Shown: positions 19,642 to 31,072 of the stretch, one piece after another
How the letters are laid out: each line of letters opens with the position of its first letter
Numbering within the stretch: the stretch's first letter is position 1
Source: Chaetoderma sp. LZ-2023a
Lineage: Eukaryota > Mollusca > Caudofoveata > Chaetodermatida > Chaetodermatidae
Direction: 5' to 3'
Length of the DNA stretch: 64,000 nt
Assembly: GCA_034401795.1 (NCBI GenBank)
Contig: CM067366.1
Location: 78,483,470-78,547,469, forward strand
Notes under the pieces: model-generated
The model's input: only the letters and a program-made list of their open reading frames with translations
The model's database searches: none
Told to the model about the DNA's origin: nothing
Position numbers and translations under genes: made by a program

Positions 19642-21965
19642 ATGCTCAGTAGCAAAACTGCAGCATTGTGTCTTGAAGCGGCTATCTCCATATTGGATTT
19701 TTTAATTTTAAGGATTTTGAAGCCAAAATAGGTTTTATATAGGTTTTTGGGTAATCTGATTTCAAATTCGCTATTTTTGAAACTGTCGCATAACCGGTTT
19801 GGTGGCCATCGGATGACCTAGATTTCACGAAGAGGACTTCTCCAGAACGGATCGGGCCAAAATTTGAGAGATATGATTAGAGACTACGCGTCATTAAAGT
19901 TTGTTCAAAAGAAGTTGACATGTAAAGAAACATAGCCGCTGTTGGACAGTCAAAATATATAGCATGTTTGGCGACCATATTGGATAATTTTCTCACCAAA
20001 AGCTCCCATACTAATTTTAGAAACCTCTTTGAAAAAATCTCCGAAGCCGCTTGGGGAATCGATTCAAAGCTCATACAGCATCATCTAGGGCAACAGCTGG
20101 AGGGCAGTTCCATGGTGCCGGATGTACAAATGGGACACATGTTTTGATGCCCTATTAATGTACTATTTATGCACCAGTAATTCTTCCTGCAGATAAGCCG
20201 TCAGCCCCTAAGCACATTATAATTCCCACTCTTGATTGGTAAGACAGGCCTCTTAATTGGGGTACAGAGCATGATAAAGGCATGGTGCCGGACGTACTCG
20301 CAAAATGCAGATTTTTCACATTTGTCGACTTCCAATACAATTTTCTGTGAAGTTATCAAAGCTATGATGATGGGTTTGAATTATACTGGAGTTTGCACTT
20401 TATTCATAAATTATAAATTCCTTATGATGTACATGTACAAATTTGACCGGGAGCCGTTTGCTGCCTAGCAACATATTCCAGTCCAACTAATTTCAAAATA
20501 TTCAACAGCATACCTGTATAGATGACTTGAAATTTAGATAATGGAATCTCAAAAGTAAAAGGGTTACAGTATGACATTGTGGTACCACATGAACAAATCG
20601 TAGCAAAAATGTATCATTGTCAATCTAAATCTAAATCTAAATAGAAAATCTAAATGTTTCATTTTTGAATGTCAATTTGTACGGCAAGATAAGACTTTTT
20701 TTGAAAATTTAGCACTGGAATGACTGGACCAGTCATTCCAGTCATAAATTTTCAAAGATAGTCGTCTTTTATCCTTCAAATAAGTATTCCACAGGACCAC
20801 TTCAGTTGCCAGTTTGGCCATCGTGTTCATTAAAGGCTTAACCTGCATGGTCCATTAGTCAGCAGGCCTAATGACAAGTGCATTTTTCTTATGTTATGAA
20901 TCTAATGGTCCTATCTCTTTCTTGGCAGATTCAGTGATTAGGCTTCGTCTTTAACCATTTACTGTTTTTACTTTTCCAGTTTTCCTTAGCGAGTGTCCAT
21001 TTGCAAACCAAGCCAAAACTAATTTTGAAAATTTACTATTGAAAGGACTGCCTTGATTATTGTGCCAATCATTCCAGAGGTAAAAATTCCAAAATAGTCG
21101 TTTGTTGGCCTGTAAATAGACATATCTTAAGATTGTTACAATGGAGAGTTTTGGTTGGCTTGGCTATTCAAAGGATTATTATACAGTATTTTGACCTTGT
21201 ATCACGCTCCGCTCACTTCAGTATGAGAAGTTGTATAATTTACAAAACACACTGCAGCTCAGAAAAAACTTTTGTTTCCAAAACAAAATAAAATGTGCTA
21301 TTGGATATTTTAAAGGTGATTGGATTGGAAGGCTGCCTAAGGCAACACTCGGCCTGTAATGGGAAGAGGGTATTGTAATGAGGTCTGTGTGTGTGTGTGT
21401 GACTGCGCGTGCCTGTCTCCGCACCTGTATTTAAAAAAACTACTGATCCGATTTGGCTCAAATTTTAACACAAGGAATGAACTTGCCATGCATGAGAATT
21501 TGCAGACTGGCCACGGTCCGGATAAAAGAACGAGGATCTGGATTGGATCAAAGCATGGATGTATGGATATCTAAGATAACTACTAGTCCGATTTTGCTCA
21601 AATTTTAACACAAGAGGCGATCTAACTATACACTAGGATTCCACACCTTTATGCATGATCCGAAACAAATCTGGAAAATCTGGAAATGCTTTACAATGTG
21701 ACAAAAACAGGAGGGCGAGGTTCTACAATCTCTGATCGCTCTTGTTAGTATTATATCCATAGTGCTAGACCTAGTGTTGGGAATTGGTATTATTTTTGGG
21801 ATCGATGATTGGTTTTATATACTAACCAATGATCAATTAATGATTGATGATTAACAGGTTGTCATTTTTAACCCATTTTGAATGCAGTAATTATAGCATG
21901 TTCACTTTGGATAATTACCCCTTTCAAATCAAGTCGCAGGTATGACAGATTCTTAATATTTTAAG
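19642..21965 (-). repeat. Right arm of giant inverted repeat
   Basis: This is the reverse complement of 1-1204 joined to about 4853-5858. The inner boundary lies beside the shared CTGCAG-containing segment near 19650 and 5845. At 20620-20655, where 3.65 kb is missing relative to the left arm, the sequence has a short (ATCTAA)n run. After 21965 the sequence continues into another fold-back-family fragment (about 21970-22030). No gene was found in the arm. Confidence 0.9.
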
Positions 21966-22540
21966 AAATAATCTGTTGAATATTTTGAAATTAATTTGAC
22001 TGGAAGTTGTTGCTGCCTTAGGCATGTTATTGGTATGGTTGCTTTGAAATTAACATACTATTTCAGTGCTGAAAGGATTAATGTCTTAGACTAAGGAGTA
22101 ATACTATATAGTTGTACCAATTAAACTTAAATTCTTTTCCAAAAAGTATTCATTTTCTAGCTTGACCAGTTAAAATATATTAATAAAGTCAATTTATAAC
22201 CAACCAAAATCGATTTTTGAAATCATAATAGATCGGTTGGTTGAACATGCAAACCAACCAATCATCGATCAAATCGATTAATCGGAACAACACTAGCTAG
22301 ACATGACAAATTTTTATCAGCCGCAGACTTTCTCTAATTTGTTGATGGTTGGTGGGAAAGATACACAATATCTAGATTTTTGCTTGGCACATGTCCATTT
22401 ACAGGCGAAAAGAACATTTTCGAAAATTTACCAATAAGCCTGGTGGTAAATTCTCAAAAGTGGCCTACAAATAGAGATTTCTCAAAATCACTGCAGATCA
22501 GTCTTTGACGAGCTTGACTTTGAAATGGGTAATTTCAATC
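21966..22540. other. Non-coding spacer with palindrome-family fragments
   Basis: This is AT-rich sequence next to the right inverted-repeat arm. It includes a half-copy of palindrome family B (21970-22030) and family-A-like TGGTAAATT text near 22430-22460. I see no gene. Confidence 0.6.
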
Positions 22541-23789
22541 CCTACATATATCTTGTGTCCCATTAAATAGAGACACTTTTACATGAGATATGAGGTGCCT
22601 GTTGATTTCTGTTCAGTTTACCCAGGATGCAATTCTACCCAGTGTGCATTGCCGTGCAATGCTACCCCGCATGCGATGCGCTGACTCCATAATCGTTGTA
22701 ATGATTGGATGCCATTTTCGTTGAGTCTATTGTCTGTAGAGGCCATGATTTCTCAAACAAAAAGAACCCATATGCACATGCAAATGGTTGTTTGTCAGCC
22801 ACCTCTGGAAGCATACACGTATGATGTATTCATGGGAATACAATCGACAGCCTCTATTTCAATACTGTTCAGCGCACATGTCAATTTCCGCGAGAAAATA
22901 GCAAAAAGCTTTTATATACTTTGACAGTAATTTGTGTGAAAGTTGTTGTTATCAATGACAGCAGCAGATGTCAGCAACAACTTACAGTCAAATTGGTCTT
23001 AAAATCTGCAGCAAGTTTCAACTAAAAGCTATGCTGATTATTTTAGAATATTTAGATTGAAAGTTGCGCCCTCGAAATTCGCCACAGCATTCAGCAAAGC
23101 CATGGTAAACTGAATTTGCCGCAGCAGATGTTTGCTGTGGAAGAAAATTGCCGGCCTACCTACTTAAATATGTTTTATCATAGATACAAGGTATCAATCA
23201 TGATTTCATATCAAAGCAAGGTTCTACAATTCATAAAAGTAAAACAAAGAATGTAATTGATGAAATTTGAAAAAATGCTGTAGTAGTGCCTAGGTGAACC
23301 TGTTCTGCCGCAGCATTTTTGTGTTGTGGCACAATTGTCTGAATTTCAAGGACTTAACCTGTTGCTTTCCATTCAAATTTGTATCAAATCTGCAGCAAGT
23401 AGTAATCACATCTGCTAATTATATTGACAATAATTTGTTTGAATCCTGTTGCTGTCATTGATAGCAATAACTTTCATGCAAAGTATTGTCAAGGTATATA
23501 AAAGTTATCTCATACTTTATCCTGGACATGCTGGAAATTGACACACTTGCTCTGATATGTATTGAAATACAGGCTGTGGAATGTACTGCCGTGAATACAT
23601 CTGATAGCCATGCTTACGCTTCCAGATCTGGTTGACAAATGAACATTTGCAGACAGGTTCCCTTTGTTTGAGAGATGTTGGCCTGTATAGACAATTGACT
23701 CGACGAATATGGCGTCCAATGGTTACAACGATTATAGTCAGGACATTGCATGCTGGGTAAATTGAACAGAAATCAACAGGCAGCTCTTT
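22541..23789. repeat. Diverged fold-back element interrupted by the DIRS insertion
   Basis: Arms of about 350-400 bp (about 22541-22990 and 23440-23789) are inverted copies, about 70% alike by eye. GCCTGTTGATTTCTGTTCA, for example, pairs with TGAACAGAAATCAACAGGC, and the Tyr-rich segment near 22850 has a counterpart near 23560. The outermost part of the right arm reappears past the DIRS element at about 31073-31110 (GTGTCTATTTATTGTGACAT against GTCCCATTAAATAGAGACAC reversed). The DIRS copy therefore landed inside this repeat. Confidence 0.65.
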
Positions 23790-23955
23790 TCCTTCGATCA
23801 ATACTCACCAGTCTGTTACTTCTGATATACAGCTGGCCTTGACAGCGGCTCTAGGATTATAGACTTAGAAAGCTTTACCGACTCCTGGGAACCGGGTACT
23901 CGGCTCCCAACTGCGAGTACCCGTTTACCATAGAGCTCATTCTTGTTTGCATAGC
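23790..23955 (+). repeat. DIRS left inverted terminal repeat
   Basis: The repeat begins near ATCAATACTCACCAGTCTGT and matches the reverse complement of 30862-31050 almost exactly. It contains an internal hairpin, GGGTACTCGG...CGAGTACCC. The exact first base is uncertain by a few nucleotides. Confidence 0.85.
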
Positions 23956-25137
23956 AACAAGAGCAATACATGCTTTTTGCATTAGGGATTTTAGTGTTTT
24001 AAATAATCTAAGTCTTTAATCGGTGATAGTTTGTGTGTTCTGAAAGGATTAACTAAGGACTATGGAGAATACCGCCCAAGAAAACCAGGTTGTATTGTTC
24101 TTTATCTTCTTCTTTTCGTTCGCTGATCATACCGCCAGTCCTGTAAGTGACTATCGACATGATCATAAGCGTTAAGTGCGTGGATCCATGGTTTATTAGA
24201 GTGCGGCCTGGAACCTCCGTCTTCAGCACTAGAGGTTTCTGTCATGGTTACCTCACCCGTACCTCCTTTAGTCGCCTCTTACGACACGCAGAGGATATGG
24301 AAGGTGTATTCTAAGCCCCACCTGTTCTTTATTATCCATAGTTAAAAGACTTAGGTCTCTAAATTTCGTTGTGTCGCATGTTCCAATTTCTGACCCCATA
24401 GAATCTGGGACGTGTGCTAACAACGATATATGCCAGACGATCGCCTTCTTTAACCCCCAACAGGCGATCGGCAGATATGAAAATAGGTGTTTGCTACGGT
24501 ATTTCTAACACGAATATCGGCTGGTGTCGTTCTCCGTAGAATCCGAGCGGGTGACGTCACACCCGGTCGCTCGGATGTTTATGTGAAGAAAATTTTTTTC
24601 ATTAATTCGCGCATCTTATTCTGGGTGCTGCGTACTAAAAATGGTACCGGAAACTTTAGAATGATCAAGTTTACGTGCGATCACGATCGGTTTGCAATGA
24701 TCAGTGGTTTCAAAATTCTTGAGTAGATGCGTGGTCTGCAGTTTTACCGTGTGAGACAGCAGTTTGTTATACATTTTGTTGTTTTCTTCACATATCGTGC
24801 TGCTTTCGTTAGGAGTATAATTTATATTGATTAGTAAATATACCCTGAATGCTATGCGATATGATTCCTGGAGCCGTTACACATCCTGGAGGATCTATTA
24901 TGGGTGTGTTTGTGCCCGCCGCATGCTTGTCGTCATAATCAATGCGATCGTTGTTGTAACATGGCGGGGTGGGGTGCGGGGAGGTTACGGTTAATTTATG
25001 AGTCAAAATTATTTGAAAATTAATTGTCTGCCTTCCATCCGGGTCTCGTTCCGCTTGTTTATTGTAGGTTTGTGCTTATTTTATAGGCCAAGCCAGCCCC
25101 GCCATCATGTGACGACTGCCATAAGTTTGTCCGTGTA
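23956..25137 (+). other. DIRS 5' leader region
   Basis: This non-coding part of the DIRS element precedes gag. It includes a segment with TTAGTCGCCTCTTACGACAC (near 24270), which looks like a dispersed short repeat, and palindromes such as GGCGATCGGC near 24470 and a GAGCG...CGCTC pair near 24545-24575. No gene is supported here. Confidence 0.5.
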
Positions 25138-27191
25138 ATGTTCAAGGACCATGTCTGTTTTAGGTGTTCCCTGTGTAATATAGATCATAGGTGTAATGTT
25201 TGTGCAGTGTGGTCCGTCGAAATGATGGTTAAGTTCCTTGCCCAGAAGGACTTGGCTGGGTCTGACGCGGGGTCAGGCGGTCCGAGAGGAAATCGTGGTG
25301 CGCCCGGTTCGGCCGGTGGGGGTGCTCCACGTCCCCAGCTGGATGTGGCGGAGATGGCACCGCCGGCGTGGTTTGGTCCGGCTATGCAGGGTTTTCTGCA
25401 TAGCGTTCTGCCCACGCTGGTGTCGTCCCTGCTACCAAAGGTTGGGGGGCAGTTTCTCCCCATGCCTGGTACGGATCCTGTCCTCGGACAGGATTCTGGA
25501 CTGGTTACCGAGGGGGGGCCGTCTCGTACGGTCCCCTGGCAGGCACGTCTGGCTTCGGTCAGACGGGTTCTGTCTCTCTGCGGCCACCTCCGGGTGGTCC
25601 AGTAGCGGTGGCCGGTCCGTCAGGTATGGGAGCCGTCCGCCAGGACGGCTCCACGGTTGACTCGTCTAGTGACGGCTCTTCGGAGTCTGAAGACGAGGAG
25701 GAGAGGTTGCTGCGGCCCATGAAGCCGCAGGTGGAGAATATGGAGGTTGATTCCGTCCTGGACGGAACCGGCCTCCATTTGTCTGGTTTGGCGCAAGCCA
25801 GGTCAGCGGCTCCGCCTGCGGCTCCGCCTGCGGCTGAGGCCAATCCGTTACCTTGCACCGGTTCCGCGCGGCTTGGTTTGTCACCAGCCGTCATGGGAAC
25901 GGGTGTGCCGGGCCAGGCGTGGTACTCGCCTATCTCGCCTGGTCTGGCAGCCGGACGTGGGGTGCCATTGGCGCCCGTGTCCGGCTATGGTTCCGCGACT
26001 GTTACGGGTCCGTACGGTTTTCCATGCGGACCTACCCCATGGACCGGAGTGTTTCATGGGGTGGCGGCGGAACCGTGTGGTAGCGGAGTGCCTGGCGTGT
26101 CAGCCGTGGCTCCTTGCCGGGAGGCCGTGGCTGGCAGACCCGTGAGCACGTCAACGGGTGACGTGTTTGCGGGGGTGTCTTCATCGGAGGTAGATTGGTC
26201 AGATGCTCTGGCGTGGCTAGCCAGGGTTGACCCGTCTGTGGTTTCGGCCACGGCCGATGAAGATGCGCCCCGTCCGTCGGTTGCGTCGATTAGGACGGGG
26301 ATTTTGCCCGCGGCCCGGATCCAGTCAGTGGGACTGGATCCACGGTTCATAGATTTGTTGGATGCTATTTATAGCAAACAACTAATGACCAAGGGTTAGC
26401 TCCCTGCGGCCTCCAGGGAGGTGCGGGCAAGATGTCGTATTCCGCGGGGTGAATACGACAGGTATGGTGTAGTCCCGTCGGTCACGGAGGATGACCGATG
26501 GGTACTGGGAGTCCAGAGTGCCGGGTCGGGTGGCCCCGGTCCGGCACTAGTGGATAAGTCCCAGGTACACCAGGAAGAAGTCCTGTCCCTATGCGATGAG
26601 GGTGTGAGGGCAGCGATGAGCGCTGTCAATCACTCTTATCGTCTCCTTCAGTCGGTGTGGGCTGAAGCGGGGGCAGGCCACCCTGTGCCACCTGTGGCGC
26701 TCTCATGTGTTAATGACGGCTTGGTGCTGTCAATGGACGCATTGGCAAGGGTGCAAGCGCGAGTGACGAAGTCCACTACGGCAGTCAGGGAGCGTCTTCT
26801 TGGGACGCCCCTGACAGGGCCTAGCATCTTCGGTGGCCAAGCGCGAGCCATCTTAGAGGACACCGCCAGTATCGCGCAGAATCGGTTAGCGGTAAATCTA
26901 CAGCTAGAGCTAGTGCGGCAAGCGCACGCACTAGGGGCTGTGGGCAAACCGCTAACCGGGCAGCCTTCAAAGAAGCAGAAGAAGCATAAGAGCAAGGCGA
27001 AAGCCAGGCCTGTTGCGACTTCTGTTTCAGCTGGGTTCTCGGAGCCGCCGCCGGCGAAGAAACCCAGGAAGGTTGTAGAGGCGCCTACCCTCCCCAATGT
27101 TGCTCCTGACCGCCCTAGAGGCGGGAAGGGCAAGGGGAAGGGTAAGGGTAAGGCCTCAAAGGGCGGACAGAAGGGGCCGAATCGTACCTGA
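25090..27191 (+). pseudogene. DIRS gag-like gene
   Basis: The N-terminal part is Cys/His-rich (CDDC, then CFRCSLCNIDHRCNVC near 25159-25206), probably a zinc-binding module. Long Gly/Pro/Ala/Ser-rich linkers follow, then a helical domain (26421-26950) and a basic tail of KGKGKGKG and KKQKKHKSKAK type that could bind RNA. The frame shifts near 25605 and a TAG occurs at 26397-26399. Beyond it the same frame is open to TGA at 27189-27191. DIRS gag proteins are poorly conserved, so the call rests on position before RT and on composition. Confidence 0.7.
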
Positions 27192-29379
27192 GGGTACGCA
27201 AGCTCCCTTCATATCCGCCTGGACCGCGCCTGTGCGACAGGAACAGCGGTGCCAGTTATACCCGTCGTGCCTAGAACGAAATGGTTCTCACTCTCTCTCG
27301 TTAAGAAAGAGGGGGGGGCGGACTGCGAGCCGGACAACCCCGTTAGACGTCGAGGCGTCTATGGTGGGTGGAAGGCTCATGCGTTTCGTCGAGGTCTGGC
27401 GAGGTGTGACGTCAGACAGTCTGGTCCTGGGATGGTTATCCCAGGGTTACATGCCGGAGTGGTGGGACTTTCCGCCACAAAATCTGTCTTTGGCACCTGT
27501 CTGGACACCCGTACCAAGGGAGCCAGACAAGTTAGAAGCCGTTCAAAAGGAAGTGTCGGGTTTGCTTCTGAAGGGAGCAATAAAACCAGCAAACCGGAAC
27601 ACTACAGGCTTCTATTCAAATATGTTCCTTGTCCCCAAGAGCACAGGGGGATGGAGACCCATACTCAATCTCAGGCCATTAAATTGGTTTATCCATACGC
27701 CTCGGTTCCAGATGGAAACGCCGAGGTCGGTAATGGCGGGATTGAGGAAAGGAATGTGGTGTGTATCGATCGATCTGAAAGATGCATATTTCCACATTCC
27801 GATGAATCGGAGTTGGCACAGGTTTCTGAGATTTGCGTTTCAGAATCAAGTATGGGAGTTTACAGTTCTCCCATTTGGCCTGTCGACAGCTCCGAGGGTT
27901 TTCACAAGAGTGGTCCTTGCGGTGACAGCGTTTCTCAGAAAAGAGAACGTGGCGCTACACACCTACATAGACGACTGGCTGCTCAAGGCAGACTCGGCAG
28001 CCAGGTTGAACGTGGATACTGCTCTGACTCTGAAGTTACTTTCAGATCTAGGCTGGATAGTCAACGAGGAGAAATCCGAGTTGACGCCCACTCAACATTT
28101 CGTTTATTTGGGGATGCGATTCGACCTCGAGGAGGGCAGGGTTTACCCGTCAGAGCCCAGAGTGGTGTCTCTGTTAGCCATCCTCAGGAGTTTTCGAGTG
28201 GGAAACCACATTCAGGCGAGGCGGTTCCTTCAGATGCTGGGCATGATGGTCTCCATGGAGCAGGTTATCCCGTACGCTGCTCTAATGCGAAGACCTATCC
28301 AGTTGTATCTGATGTCTCTGTGGAAACAGAGAACAGAACCCCTGTCAAAACTGGTGCCAGTTTTGGAGCCGATAATATCGCATCTTCTATGGTGGAAACA
28401 GCGTCAGAATCTCCTAATAGGGGTTTCGCTGCACCTACCCCACCCCCAGCTGTCCGTTTACACGGATGCATCGCTGGAGGGGTGGGGTGCCTGCCTGGGA
28501 GAACACCAGGTCTCGGGCACATGGACTCTCCCGGAGAGTCAGCTGCATATCAATCTGTTGGAAATGATGGCAGTGGAACTGGCGTTGGAAGAGTTCCTTC
28601 CGATGATCAGGGGCAAGGTGATATTGATACGGTCGGACAATTCGACAGTAGTATCATATATAAATCGCCAAGGCGGGACCAGGTCGCCCACCCTGTGCAT
28701 CAGGGTGTGGCACTTGATTCAATGGTGCAGGAATTACTCGGTTGTTTTGAAAGCAGCTCATATTCATGGCCGATTGAACATTCTGGCGGATGCTTTGTCT
28801 CGCAGACAGAGAATCTTGCCAACAGAATGGTCCCTCAACCCTCCAGTTCTACGACGGATCTTCGAGCATTGGGGCAAACCCAACGTGGACTTGTTCGCCA
28901 CAAAGGAAAATGCTCAAATCATGACATATGTCTCACCGATTCCAGATCCAAATGCCGTTGATACAGACGCTCTGGCGATAAGCTGGAGAGGGATGCACGC
29001 TTACGCGTACCCACCCACCATTCTTCTACCGAAGGTATTGGTGAAGGTCAGGGAGGAGCCGTGTCTGGTCCTGCTAATAGCGCCGTATTGGCCGAGCAGG
29101 GCGTGGTTCACGGATCTTCTAGATCTGCTGGTGGAAAATCCTGTGCAGTTTCCCGAGATTCCGAACATAATCTCCCAGGCCAAGGGACGCTTCCTACACG
29201 AGCGTCCCGAAATGTTCAAATTGACTGCGTGGAAGGCTTTTCTCGACAGGCTGCTGATTTCATCGCGGCTGCGAGAAGGAGGTCAACCTTCAAGTCATAT
29301 AACAACAAGGTTAACAGATTTGCAGACTGGTGTGAAGAAAAGGGTATTGATACCTTTCAATCCACTATTCAGCAAATAG
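27097..29379 (+). CDS. DIRS reverse transcriptase-RNase H
   Basis: The open frame of about 760 codons overlaps the gag end by 95 bp in another frame. RT motifs are VPKSTGGWRPILNLRPLN (about residue 180), SIDLKDAYFHIPM (about 225), LPFGLSTAPRVFTR (about 257) and TYIDDWLLKAD with catalytic YIDD (about 290). RNase H residues appear in VYTDASLEGWGA, NLLEMMAVELAL and IRSDNSTVVSYI, followed by ADALSR. This matches DIRS/Ty3-like RT-RH without protease. The frame is intact, so the RT may still be functional. The real start is unclear because DIRS RT is often made by frameshift or internal initiation. Confidence 0.9.
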   Translation: MLLLTALEAGRARGRVRVRPQRADRRGRIVPEGTQAPFISAWTAPVRQEQRCQLYPSCLERNGSHSLSLRKRGGRTASRTTPLDVEASMVGGRLMRFVEVWRGVTSDSLVLGWLSQGYMPEWWDFPPQNLSLAPVWTPVPREPDKLEAVQKEVSGLLLKGAIKPANRNTTGFYSNMFLVPKSTGGWRPILNLRPLNWFIHTPRFQMETPRSVMAGLRKGMWCVSIDLKDAYFHIPMNRSWHRFLRFAFQNQVWEFTVLPFGLSTAPRVFTRVVLAVTAFLRKENVALHTYIDDWLLKADSAARLNVDTALTLKLLSDLGWIVNEEKSELTPTQHFVYLGMRFDLEEGRVYPSEPRVVSLLAILRSFRVGNHIQARRFLQMLGMMVSMEQVIPYAALMRRPIQLYLMSLWKQRTEPLSKLVPVLEPIISHLLWWKQRQNLLIGVSLHLPHPQLSVYTDASLEGWGACLGEHQVSGTWTLPESQLHINLLEMMAVELALEEFLPMIRGKVILIRSDNSTVVSYINRQGGTRSPTLCIRVWHLIQWCRNYSVVLKAAHIHGRLNILADALSRRQRILPTEWSLNPPVLRRIFEHWGKPNVDLFATKENAQIMTYVSPIPDPNAVDTDALAISWRGMHAYAYPPTILLPKVLVKVREEPCLVLLIAPYWPSRAWFTDLLDLLVENPVQFPEIPNIISQAKGRFLHERPEMFKLTAWKAFLDRLLISSRLREGGQPSSHITTRLTDLQTGVKKRVLIPFNPLFSK

Positions 29380-30221
29380 CAGACTTTCTCTGTGAGCTGT
29401 TCTTTGCAGGACTAGCTCCCGTCACAGTTGCTGGATACAAGTCAGCTTTGGCATCAGTTATCCCTTGTCTAGCCAACAGGGATAGTCCAGAGGTGGCCCA
29501 GTTAAATGTGATGTTGAAGGGAATGAGCAATCTCCGCCCGAGACAACCGGTAGTCATTCCAGCCTGAAGTCTATCTTTAGTGCTTAATGTACTGGCCAAG
29601 CACCCTTTCGAACCGTTGCGTTCGGCTAGTCTAAAGCATTTGACTCTAAAGGCGGTCTTTCTATTGGCAGCTTCCTCAGCTAGAAGGCGCAGTGAGATCC
29701 ATGTGCTTTCGGCAGAGAGGAACCGATTTATTGTTTCTGGAGAAGGTCTGCGTCTTCTGCCAAGAGCAGAGTTTATGTCAAAGAACCAATCTTTGAGATA
29801 TCCCGGCAAACCGATCATTATACCGAAGTTAACTAGGTTTGATCGTGATGCCAGTGTCTGGTGCCCGGTCCGTGCTTTGACTAAGTACAAGAAACGGACT
29901 GACTCGTTACGGTCGAACGATAGACATCTGTGGATCTGCCATAAAAAGCCTTATGGCACTGCATCCATGGATACTATCTCTCGTTGGGTGGTCGAATGCA
30001 TTCAGACTACTCACGAGATGGCGACTGGGCACCAGGTGCAGGGTGTAAGGGCACACGATGTTAGAGGAATAGCCGCCTCGACCGCCCTTTACAATGGTGT
30101 TCCGTTAGAGGACATCATGGCCGTTGCACAATGGCACTGTGAGTCCTCATTTACGGATTACTATATGAGGGATGTGTCAGACTCAGCCAATCCACTCGCT
30201 TTTGCTGTTTTGAAACGATAG
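29061..30221 (+). pseudogene. DIRS tyrosine recombinase
   Basis: The frame overlaps the RT end, as usual in DIRS. The N-terminal SAM-like domain (about 29220-29560; ARRRSTFKSYNNKVNRFADW) is followed by a catalytic domain with Arg in SARRRSEI (29675-29700), HDVRG (30055-30070), a W in QWHCESSF and the nucleophile Tyr in TDYYMRD (about 30155-30170). One stop, TGA 29565-29567, splits the frame between the two domains. Otherwise all catalytic R-H-R-W-Y residues are recognisable. Its role is strand exchange of the circular DNA intermediate. Confidence 0.9.
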
Positions 30222-30723
30222 TTAGTGACCACACTGCTTTTCCCCTTTTTTCAATTTGGTAAGAAAAGAACCTAAAGCAGGCATGGTCAAGCGAGAGGAT
30301 GTCAACCAGATTGTGTCACTGATGGCCGAACCGGTGAATTGTTGGAGGCGGTACGTCTGAAGTCCTGTTATCATAAGGTAATTCAATAAGTGAGAGTTTT
30401 TTGTATTATGTATATGTATCATGTTCATTCATCTTATATATATTCATGCTCATTCCCAGGCTAATACAAGCAATATGCAGGGAGTAGTTAACCCTCTTGG
30501 CATATTGGTGTTTTCAGGCGAGATACATGTTCGTTAGTTCTCTCCCTTTTCTTAGGAGGAAAAAGGGGGTGGGGCTGTGACGCGAATGTGATTCGGTTCC
30601 GTGAACTTGACGGTCCTTTTAGGTCTCCGTTAGTTAAGTTTGAAGTCTAAAATCTTTCTCCAAAGGGCAAAATTAGCATGTATGGCTTGCCCCTTCCCAC
30701 CAGGTTACTGATCAAATCTGGTT

Positions 30724-30824
30724 TATATCAGAAGTAACAGAATGGTGAGTATTGATCGAAGGAGAATGCAGGAAATGTCAATTTCCCTTTCTCCGAGATC
30801 TAACAATACTCACCATTCTGTTAC
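30724..30824 (+). repeat. DIRS internal complementary region
   Basis: The left half (GTAACAGAATGGTGAGTATT GATCG...) is complementary to the outer left terminus near 23791-23830. The right half (GGAAATGTCAATTTCCCTTT ...) is complementary to the outer right terminus 31018-31070. The junction of the two is near 30765-30770. This is the template that DIRS elements use to complete their ends. Confidence 0.85.
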
Positions 30825-30861
30825 GGACCCAGCCTCCCAGCCCCACGGAGGCAAGCCATAG

Positions 30862-31072
30862 TTTTCTCTTGTTTGGTGGCTATGCAAACAATATGAGCTC
30901 TATGGTAAACGGGTACTCGGCAGTTGGGAGCCGAGTACCTGGTTCCCAGGAGTCGGTAAAGCTTTCTAAGTCTATAATCCTAGAGCCGCTGTCAAGGCCA
31001 GCTGTATATCAGAAGTAACAGAATGGTGAGTATTGTTAGATCTCGGAGAAAGGGAAATTGACATTTCCTGCA
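30862..31072 (-). repeat. DIRS right inverted terminal repeat
   Basis: This is the inverted copy of 23790-23955, plus about 45 extra outer bases. The outer end reads GGGAAATTGACATTTCCTGC and lies about 200 bp upstream of the TXNDC9 start codon. Any promoter or splice effect on that gene would act from here. Confidence 0.85.

Larger units (their letters stand above)
23790..31072 (+). mobile_element. DIRS-type tyrosine-recombinase retrotransposon, near full length
   Basis: The element has inverted terminal repeats (about 23790-23955 and 30862-31072). It has an internal complementary region (about 30724-30824) that joins the complements of both outer ends. Plus-strand genes run gag, RT-RNase H, tyrosine recombinase in overlapping frames. 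There is no retroviral integrase and there are no direct LTRs. This architecture defines DIRS elements, which integrate through a circular intermediate. Defects are few: a gag frameshift near 25605, a gag stop at 26397-26399 and a recombinase stop at 29565-29567. The coding part is clearly GC-richer than its surroundings. Confidence 0.9.

Noticed and set aside
1..21965. Calling the whole region one intact Polinton with 2.2-kb terminal repeats
   Set aside because: The integrase lies 7.4 kb from the right arm, other elements are included, and no target duplication is visible. Kept as a hypothesis only.
23517..23801. 94-codon minus-strand ORF as a gene
   Set aside because: It lies in one arm of a fold-back repeat, and the opposite arm does not keep the frame.
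27249..28961. 570-codon ORF in a second frame over the DIRS RT
   Set aside because: It lies fully inside the RT frame, contains no recognisable domain, and its openness follows from GC-rich codon use of the RT. It is a shadow frame.
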